DNA of 19,570 nt from DATKZS01 sp035527835 [NCBI: bacterium] (GTDB taxonomy: Bacteria; RBG-13-61-14), in NCBI GenBank assembly GCA_035527835.1, contig DATKZS010000045.1:1-19570 (forward strand), written 5' to 3'. The notes below the pieces were generated by a model, which saw nothing but the letters and a program-made list of their open reading frames with translations, was not told the DNA's origin and did no database searches. The position numbers and the translations under genes are program-made. Below are positions 14,063 to 19,570 of this stretch, piece after piece. Within the stretch, counting starts at the first letter, position 1. Every line of letters starts with the position of its first letter.

Positions 14063-16866
14063 CAGGCGCAGGCTTCATCAATCACGTCGGCTACATCTGC
14101 GGGATCTTTGGATACCGCCCATTTCCATTGCCCGAACCCGCCGTGCTCATTCACGGCCCGGACCCACTCATCCAGGAATTTCCGCTTGGTCTTGTCCTGG
14201 TCGGTGTCTTTGCCCTTGGTCTCAAGTACCAGGAAACTTCCCGTGGTCAACTTGATCAGGAAGTCGGGGCGGTATTTGTGATGCTCGCCCCTGTAGATGT
14301 AAGGGATTTCAAAATTGAGATGATCGTTTTTCGCCCAGGCCTCTACATAAGAATTGTGGTCCAGGTGAAAAGCCTCCGCCGCCTCCCAGGTGCTGTCATA
14401 AACGCACATGTTGATATGGCTTTTCTTGGTATGCTCGCACGGCTTGCCCGTGTACCACGAAATCATGTCCCCGGTCGAGCGGATGGGCCGGTCGCGGTCA
14501 AATTGCGGCTCGATCTTTTCGGCGTTCTCGAACCTGATGGCCTCCCATATGTGCTTCACGATTGCGGACATATGGAGGGTCAGCATCAATCGCCTTCTCA
14601 ACTCGTCGCGGTTGAACAAGAGCGGCGTGATCGAAATCTTGTCGGATTCAATGAATCGTTCGACCAGCCTGATCAACTGGGCCAGCAGCACCTCCTTGGT
14701 CCCTTTGGCCTTCCACGTCGCCTGCATTTGGTCAAAGATGTCTCTGGATGCCTCGAAAATGATCTTCTGCGTCCTGAACTTCTTAGCCAGCTCGATAAGA
14801 TTGATCTCGGAAATCTTGGTGGTGTCCGGCCTGCCATCGAGCATCGGCGCCACCTCGGCCAGGGTGGGGGTGTCTGATGCATTCAATTCAAGGGTCTCGA
14901 CCTTTTCCATGTCCAGAGTAAGGGTCGGCCGGTAAACATACTCGATCCGAATCACGTTCGGCCAGGTGATCTCGAATTGTCTTTTCTCGGGATCAGGCTG
15001 GATCAACCACTTGGGTTTGGGCGGTGGCGGCACCACACCTTCATCCGACTCATGGGGAAGGAACGTGAAGGGCACCCCGAAGATATTTACGTACTCAGCG
15101 TCATACAGCCCGCTATCCTGGTTGAGCTCGTAGCTGGTCCGGCGCAGCCCGCGACCCACCACCTGCTCGCAAAGAAGCTGGCTCGTGAAGGCCCGCAGAC
15201 CCATGATGTGAGTAACGGTCTTGGCGTCCCATCCCTCCGAAAGCATCCCCACTGAGATCACCGCCTGTATCTTTTCCCCAGGCTCTCCGATTTTTCCTAC
15301 CGTGTCCACTTGCCGCCGGAGTTCTTCAGCCCGAATCTTCTTATTGCTCCGCTTCTTGGGCTTGGCCTCTCCGTTCTCTTCCTCGCCTTCTTCGCCGTTC
15401 TCCTCGATTTCCGCCGCCTCTTCCAAGGATTCCGCGAAATCCAGGACCTTCGAGTCTATATGCAGCAGCCGCTCCGGATCGCAAAGCTCATCAATATGGA
15501 CTTTGTTGTGTTCCAACGCATAGCGCACCCGGGCCGCCGTCTCCGTCCTGTTCCCTACCGTAATCATCACCGGCGGCGTCTTATGCCCTTCCTTTGCCCA
15601 TGCCTCGACTGCATCACGCCAGTCTATCCCCAGCAGATGATACGCATTGAGCACCAGGTCCGGCAGCGGATCGTGTTCCTCCGCCCGCCGGTTGAGGTCG
15701 TCTTTCACATGCTCATAGATGTGATAGAGCTTGGACTTGTAGTCCTTGGCGCTGGGCACTGCATCGTCGCGCACCACGACCCGCGGCGTCTTGACCAGCC
15801 CGGATTCAATCGCATCATTCAAGCTGAAGTCCGAGACAATCCAGCCGAACAACGCCTCCTCCTCCGCCCGCTTCCCCGACGGCGCAAAAGGCGTGGCCGA
15901 AAAATCATAGCAATTGAGTATCCCCCTCGCCTTGTTGATCCGGTCCAGACCGCCCACCCATTTGGTCGCTTCCTCGATCTCGTCCTTCTTTAATCCTTTG
16001 CCGTGCTCCTTCGGATTGTACCGCCAGGCATGGTGCCCCTCGTCATTGATGACCAGGATGTTCCTGGCACCGGCCATGTCCTCAAGAACCTCACGCACGT
16101 AAGCCTCGTCGCTTTTCGCGCCCCTCTTATCCACGCTCCGCTTCTTTCTTAGTTGCTCATAGCTCTCCCAATTCAGAGCGTGCCAGTTCTTGACCATGAT
16201 CCTGCCTTGCCGAAGCTTCTCCCGCAGGCCTCCCGGAACCACGTTGAACTCGTCGTAGTAATTCCCGTTAGCAGTCGGCATCAATACCTCAAGCCTGCTC
16301 TTTACCGTGAGGCCGGGAGCTACCGCGAACACGTTCTTTGAAAACCGCGTGTCTGTTGGATAGGTCACCTTGTTCAATATCTGCCACGCAATCAGCATGG
16401 CCATGACCACGGTCTTGCCCGAGCCTGTGGCCATCTTGCAGCAAAGCCTCCTAAAAGGCCCTCCGTCGCCCGGTATCTCAATGCCCGTCCTGGCGGTGGC
16501 CGGGGCCTCGGTAAGCCAGATCAGCGTCTCCATGGCCTCAAGCTGGCAAAAAAAGAACTGCTTGTCCTCGCGCTGGCTGATGTCGTTCCAGTGTTCGAGG
16601 AGCCTCCTGGTAATCCCGCTGATGCCCGGATACTTAGCTTCCCGCCAGGCCTTTACCCGGATACGGATCTGGTTGACCAAGGGGATCTTTACGAAACGGC
16701 CGGGGTCGTCAAAAGTCTTTGAACTCTGTGTTGCAATCACGTACCCCGCCGGCCTCCGCCCTTCCTCCAGCTTGAACCTTTTTGTCTCGGACTCATAGTG
16801 CCAATGATACGATGGCTCCGTGAAAGGCGAATTGATAATCAGCCGGTCTATTTTCCCTTTGTCCAT
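14062..16866 (-). CDS. Type III-like restriction endonuclease (Res) subunit
   Basis: A 934-residue helicase-nuclease. Residues 145-152 are Walker A (ATGSGKT, Lys151), 275-279 the DEGHH Walker B, and 570-576 the motif VI VGRGLRR. The nuclease site of PD-(D/E)XK type is at the C-terminus: Asp868 in YRPDFLI, then Glu882 and Lys884 in LETKG. An acidic, Glu-rich linker at about residues 475-505 separates the helicase halves. The N-terminus (IINSPFTEPSYHW, later EGRRPAGYV) resembles the group I know as BPTD_3080-family restriction endonucleases. The enzyme would translocate or signal along DNA and cut when the partner methyltransferase finds an unmodified site. AGAGG lies five bases before the ATG at 16866, then a hairpin repeat. 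All motifs look intact. Confidence 0.92.
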   Translation of the reverse strand: MDKGKIDRLIINSPFTEPSYHWHYESETKRFKLEEGRRPAGYVIATQSSKTFDDPGRFVKIPLVNQIRIRVKAWREAKYPGISGITRRLLEHWNDISQREDKQFFFCQLEAMETLIWLTEAPATARTGIEIPGDGGPFRRLCCKMATGSGKTVVMAMLIAWQILNKVTYPTDTRFSKNVFAVAPGLTVKSRLEVLMPTANGNYYDEFNVVPGGLREKLRQGRIMVKNWHALNWESYEQLRKKRSVDKRGAKSDEAYVREVLEDMAGARNILVINDEGHHAWRYNPKEHGKGLKKDEIEEATKWVGGLDRINKARGILNCYDFSATPFAPSGKRAEEEALFGWIVSDFSLNDAIESGLVKTPRVVVRDDAVPSAKDYKSKLYHIYEHVKDDLNRRAEEHDPLPDLVLNAYHLLGIDWRDAVEAWAKEGHKTPPVMITVGNRTETAARVRYALEHNKVHIDELCDPERLLHIDSKVLDFAESLEEAAEIEENGEEGEEENGEAKPKKRSNKKIRAEELRRQVDTVGKIGEPGEKIQAVISVGMLSEGWDAKTVTHIMGLRAFTSQLLCEQVVGRGLRRTSYELNQDSGLYDAEYVNIFGVPFTFLPHESDEGVVPPPPKPKWLIQPDPEKRQFEITWPNVIRIEYVYRPTLTLDMEKVETLELNASDTPTLAEVAPMLDGRPDTTKISEINLIELAKKFRTQKIIFEASRDIFDQMQATWKAKGTKEVLLAQLIRLVERFIESDKISITPLLFNRDELRRRLMLTLHMSAIVKHIWEAIRFENAEKIEPQFDRDRPIRSTGDMISWYTGKPCEHTKKSHINMCVYDSTWEAAEAFHLDHNSYVEAWAKNDHLNFEIPYIYRGEHHKYRPDFLIKLTTGSFLVLETKGKDTDQDKTKRKFLDEWVRAVNEHGGFGQWKWAVSKDPADVADVIDEACA

Positions 16867-16888
16867 GAAAGCCTCTTTAAAAGTTTTT

Positions 16889-16964
16889 CACCACAAAGAC
16901 ACAAAGTGCACTAAGTTTAAGAAAACAATATTATTCTTCTTTGTGTTCTTCGTGTCTTCGTGGT
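16889..16964. repeat. ACCACGAAG-type hairpin, copy A
   Basis: The left arm begins CACCACAAAGACACAAAG and ends GCACTAAG; the right arm ends GTGTCTTCGTGGT. Both are tandem units of about 8-9 bases arranged as an imperfect palindrome. It begins nine bases after the stop of the GxxExxY gene and lies just upstream of res. Copy B at 17380-17452 has the same orientation, recognisable from the ACTAAG and CTTCTTTGTGT asymmetries, so the two are direct repeats about 491 bases apart. Confidence 0.85.
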
Positions 16965-16973
16965 TAATAAATC

Positions 16974-17369
16974 TTATCTTACAATCCTCTTGATCCCATC
17001 CTTGATCAAAGGCACATTGAAATTGATCAAAAATCCAAGCCTCAACCCCGTCAGCTTCAGATACGTCAAAAGCTGCGCGTCATAAAGAGGTATCATCTTT
17101 TCCACCGCCTTCAACTCGAAAATCACCCTCTCCGCGACCAGAAGATCAAGCCTCAGCCCCGCATCCAGACTGGTCCCGTCATACACCACCGGCAAAGACA
17201 CCTGGCTTTGAAAAAGAACATTCAATTTGCTCAGTTCATGGCAGAGGCAAACCTCGTATACTGACTCCAAAAGGCCTGGACCTAAATTTTTATGCACCCG
17301 GAAGCAGGCGTCAATCACCTGCGACGCGATTTCCTCTATCTCCTGAGGTATGGGATCGTATTTTTTCAT
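16974..17369 (-). CDS. GxxExxY family protein (PD-(D/E)XK nuclease-like)
   Basis: A 131-residue protein of the GxxExxY family. The name-giving motif is GLLESVY (Gly32, Glu35, Tyr38). A PD-(D/E)XK-type core follows: Asp75 in RLDLLV and Glu85-x-Lys87 in FELKAVE, then the helix LLTYLKLTGLRLGFLINF. Nuclease activity is predicted from the fold; as far as I know, no biological role is established. Length is typical (about 125-130). The gene sits between mod and res on the same strand and is bracketed by two direct-repeat hairpins. The ATG at 17369 is 11 bases from copy B; the nearest ribosome-binding-like element, GGTG, is the edge of that repeat. The family is often present in many copies in one genome, from memory, which would fit a repeat-associated cassette. 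Confidence 0.9.
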   Translation of the reverse strand: MKKYDPIPQEIEEIASQVIDACFRVHKNLGPGLLESVYEVCLCHELSKLNVLFQSQVSLPVVYDGTSLDAGLRLDLLVAERVIFELKAVEKMIPLYDAQLLTYLKLTGLRLGFLINFNVPLIKDGIKRIVR

Positions 17370-17379
17370 AAAGATTTTT

Positions 17380-17452
17380 CACCACGAAGGCACAAAGAGC
17401 ACTAAGCAAGAAAAGAAATATTTCTTCTTTGTGTCCTTCGTGTCTTTGTGGT
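17380..17452. repeat. ACCACGAAG-type hairpin, copy B
   Basis: The left arm begins CACCACGAAGGCACAAAG and ends GCACTAAG; the right arm is CTTCTTTGTGTCC followed by TTCGTGTCTTTGTGGT. It ends three bases before the TAA stop of the methyltransferase gene and starts 11 bases before the GxxExxY start codon. It is a direct repeat of copy A and has the same outer TTTTTCACCAC border. Confidence 0.85.
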
Positions 17453-17455
17453 TTT

Positions 17456-19570
17456 TTAATCCCCTATCTCCAGGATCTTCAAGCTCTCAATTCCCCGGTC
17501 ATCAACTATTTTCACCGCCACCTGTTTGTTATCTCCTGCTTCGAACGGCAGACTGACCGTACCCCGGTAAGCTTCGATCAGCTCCTCATCTATCTCCGCT
17601 TTCAAATTCCGCGCAAGACGTGCCCATCCCTCTTTATCGCCGGCCATGGGGAAGAAGAATTGCCGTGGGAAAACGCTCCTGTCGTCATAATCCGGATCAA
17701 GCATCCACATCGAAATTTTATCAGTACCCCCGGATTCGATCATGCCGGTTACCGGATTGTAGTAATCAAAACCCATGACTTCAACCTGATATTTGCCCTT
17801 ATGCTCTCCTTTTTCTATCTTGGTCAGCTTGACGTCCGGCTGCCCGATCAGCCAGAAACTTTGATTGGAGGACCTTTTCTTCTTTAAATCAGAAGTCAGA
17901 AGATCCGTGTTCATCTGCACCTTGATTAGAGTCACTCCCGGCCATTCCGTCTCATCTATGTCTTTAGCAGCCTCCGGATCAAAATGAAATGCCGCAAAGG
18001 CCACTATCCTGGGACGGGGAACGAGTTTTTGAGCTTCATTAATTGCCAATTGCACCTGCCGCTGCTCCAGCGGCGCGCTCTCCGGACCGAAAGAAACCAC
18101 CACCCGCTCCGGCTCCTTGCCCTTGGTCTCCGCGTCGGCATGGAGCCAACGGGTCCCGGATAAAGCCTCCACCCGCGAGAAATCAATCATCCTGCCGCCC
18201 TTGGCCCGGATGCCCGCGTTCAACAGCTCGCTCCGCCAATCCGACTGCCGCGCCGTCTCCCCCGAACGAGCCACCGACTGGTCCGATACCCGTCCCGCTT
18301 CAACCTCCGAAAGCGCCTTCACCACCGGCGCCGGCACCGCCTCCACCGTGAACGGTCCCGTCACCCGCATTTTCTTATTGTCCACGAAAGGCTGATCGTA
18401 CAAGGTCTCCTGCCCCGGTGGCTCGTTGTTGGCGATGGACTTGAGCGTGACGTGTGGCACCGTCTTGTATTTGAATCCGCTCCCCACCCCCTCAGCCGGC
18501 CGCGCCAGCTCATAATAATCAAAAGGCGCCGTCATCAGACGCTGCTTGGCCAAAGCAATAGCCACCCGCGAGGTGTCGCACGTGATCCAACGCCGGCCCC
18601 ATTGCTCGGCGACGAAGGCTGTGGTCCCGCTGCCGCAGGTCGGGTCGAAAACGAGGTCGCCGGGGTCGGTGGTCATGAGGAGGCAACGAGCAATAATAGA
18701 TGGAGTTGTCTGAACGGCGTATATCTTTTCATAAGACATTGCGGTCTCTAACCAGAAGTTGGTTACTTTTTTATATGGGAAGTCATCATAAAAAAGCCTA
18801 TAGCTCAGGCTTTTCCCTTCTGGCTGAAGACGTTGTTTTGAAGCTAACAATTGAAGTTTTGGCAAATCAACTACCCAAGAACCCTTGCTGGGCGGTGAAT
18901 ATAGCTTTCCTTCAAATTCGAACTGAAAGTCAGTTGTTGAACTGTATGAAGGAGCTATTAACGAAAACAATCTATAATATTTTGTATCTTTAGGATGGCT
19001 TTCGCTTTTAAACTCAGAATGAGATATTTTCTCCCATGAGCCGTCTGGGAAAAGCGCATAAGGGCCATGAGAAGAAATTTGCGAAACATCGTTTAGTTCG
19101 TACAAATGTCTATACTTCAGGCTTTGTTTGTCTTTTGCGTAAAAAAGTATATGGTCGTGCATCGTCTCAAGATGCTTTGCTCCTAAAGGCAGACTTTTTT
19201 TGCGAAAAATTATATTGGCAATAAAATTGTTGCAGCCAAATATTTCATCCAAAATACAAGACACCATGCTGCTATTTTCAGAATTTATTTGTAAAAGGAT
19301 GCTTCCTGATTCGGTGAGTAGTTCTCGGGCGAGGCGGAGTCGGTCGCGGAGATAGGAGAGGTACGAGTGGATGCCTAGTTCCCAGGTGTCGCGGAACGCC
19401 CTGATTTGCTCGGGTTCCTGGGTGAGGTCGTCGTCCTTGCCGTCTTTGACGTCTCTTTTGTTGACAAAGGGCTGGAAGTTGGAGCCGTACTTGATTCCGT
19501 AGGGCGGGTCGAGGTAGATCATCTGGACCTTTCCGGCCATGCCTTCTTTTTCCAGGAGCGAGTTCATGAC
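17456..19570 (-). CDS. Type III-like DNA methyltransferase (Mod), N-terminus cut by the window end
   Basis: A beta-class adenine methyltransferase by motif order. Catalytic DPPY (in IYLDPPYGIKYGS) is at residues 20-23 counted from the ATG at 19567, and the SAM-binding FDPTCGSGTTAF is at 307-318. Between them lies the target-recognition region. The C-terminal 380 residues are a long domain without a familiar motif. The ATG at 19567 is probably internal: the frame stays open to the window edge, and such proteins usually have more sequence before MNSLLEKEG. The partner Res lies downstream on the strand, after the GxxExxY gene. The central region, about 18,700-19,310, is AT-rich in contrast to both flanks. 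No frameshift is visible in the part seen. Confidence 0.9.
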   Translation of the reverse strand, partial: VMNSLLEKEGMAGKVQMIYLDPPYGIKYGSNFQPFVNKRDVKDGKDDDLTQEPEQIRAFRDTWELGIHSYLSYLRDRLRLARELLTESGSILLQINSENSSMVSCILDEIFGCNNFIANIIFRKKSLPLGAKHLETMHDHILFYAKDKQSLKYRHLYELNDVSQISSHGPYALFPDGSWEKISHSEFKSESHPKDTKYYRLFSLIAPSYSSTTDFQFEFEGKLYSPPSKGSWVVDLPKLQLLASKQRLQPEGKSLSYRLFYDDFPYKKVTNFWLETAMSYEKIYAVQTTPSIIARCLLMTTDPGDLVFDPTCGSGTTAFVAEQWGRRWITCDTSRVAIALAKQRLMTAPFDYYELARPAEGVGSGFKYKTVPHVTLKSIANNEPPGQETLYDQPFVDNKKMRVTGPFTVEAVPAPVVKALSEVEAGRVSDQSVARSGETARQSDWRSELLNAGIRAKGGRMIDFSRVEALSGTRWLHADAETKGKEPERVVVSFGPESAPLEQRQVQLAINEAQKLVPRPRIVAFAAFHFDPEAAKDIDETEWPGVTLIKVQMNTDLLTSDLKKKRSSNQSFWLIGQPDVKLTKIEKGEHKGKYQVEVMGFDYYNPVTGMIESGGTDKISMWMLDPDYDDRSVFPRQFFFPMAGDKEGWARLARNLKAEIDEELIEAYRGTVSLPFEAGDNKQVAVKIVDDRGIESLKILEIGD
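18700..19310 (-). other. AT-rich target-recognition segment of mod
   Basis: Counting by hand, the 60-base lines at 18721, 18781 and 18961 contain 20, 27 and 17 G or C (64 of 180, about 36%). Lines at 18121 and 19321 contain 40 and 38 of 60 (about 65%). The AT-rich stretch corresponds to roughly residues 86-290, between DPPY and FDPTCGSG, which is where beta-class and Type III enzymes carry the target-recognition domain. The reading frame is continuous across both borders. Confidence 0.75.

Noticed and set aside
13871-14281. Plus-strand ORF of 136 codons at the end of res
   Set aside because: Overlaps the conserved nuclease end of res in antisense and has no recognisable content.
16889-17452. 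CRISPR-like array from the repeated ACCACGAAG hairpins
   Set aside because: Only two copies, 491 bases apart, palindromic in design and with a gene between; no regular spacers.

Overview
The window is a GC-rich bacterial chromosome segment with no RNA genes. It is probably from a Gram-negative anaerobe: there is a bifunctional PBP1A with an inner-membrane anchor, a secreted protein with a Sec signal peptide, and an oxygen-labile glycyl radical enzyme (GRE). The PBP1A, DapL-type aminotransferase, V4R protein and YHS mini-protein together resemble Desulfobacterota (former Deltaproteobacteria) or related uncultured phyla. That placement is inference only.

Layout. Positions 144-1957 (+): a crotonase-fold protein lacking both classical hydratase glutamates, tightly coupled to a secreted protein of unknown function. 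Positions 2017-4983 (-): a GRE of about 990 residues with an extra N-terminal SCP2-like lipid-binding domain. Divergent from it, 5380-6141 (+) encodes a V4R (predicted hydrocarbon/small-molecule binding) protein. A 263-bp MITE with terminal inverted repeats and a 9-10 bp target duplication sits between these two promoters. Positions 6363-8308 (-): thiD, then an eight-TM protein whose N-terminus is encoded by a repeat. Divergent at 8400-11306 (+) is PBP1A; thiD and PBP1A have back-to-back promoters almost touching their start codons. Positions 11391-12189 (-): folK and a membrane YHS mini-protein. Positions 12537-13703 (-): a DapL-like aminotransferase. Positions 13910-19570 (-): a Type III-like restriction-modification operon in the order mod (cut by the window end), GxxExxY nuclease-like gene, res, and a 50-codon ORF that overlaps the res stop.

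Nearly every intergenic gap holds an inverted-repeat element. At least five sequence families are present: CGCCAAG-type MITE (three copies or parts), CGCAGATGAA-type (two), ACCACGAAG-type (two), ACAACGGC-type (one), and an ISL3-like 195-bp MITE with an 8-bp target duplication (one). They abut start and stop codons. The two ACCACGAAG-type hairpins are direct repeats that exactly bracket the GxxExxY gene, so it looks like a cassette inserted between mod and res. The mod target-recognition region is much more AT-rich than the rest of the gene, which points to domain exchange.

How the genes may work together: GRE and V4R may form a hydrophobic-substrate module, with the radical SAM activase encoded elsewhere. 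mod and res form a restriction system. thiD, folK, dapL and PBP1A are housekeeping genes for cofactors and cell wall.
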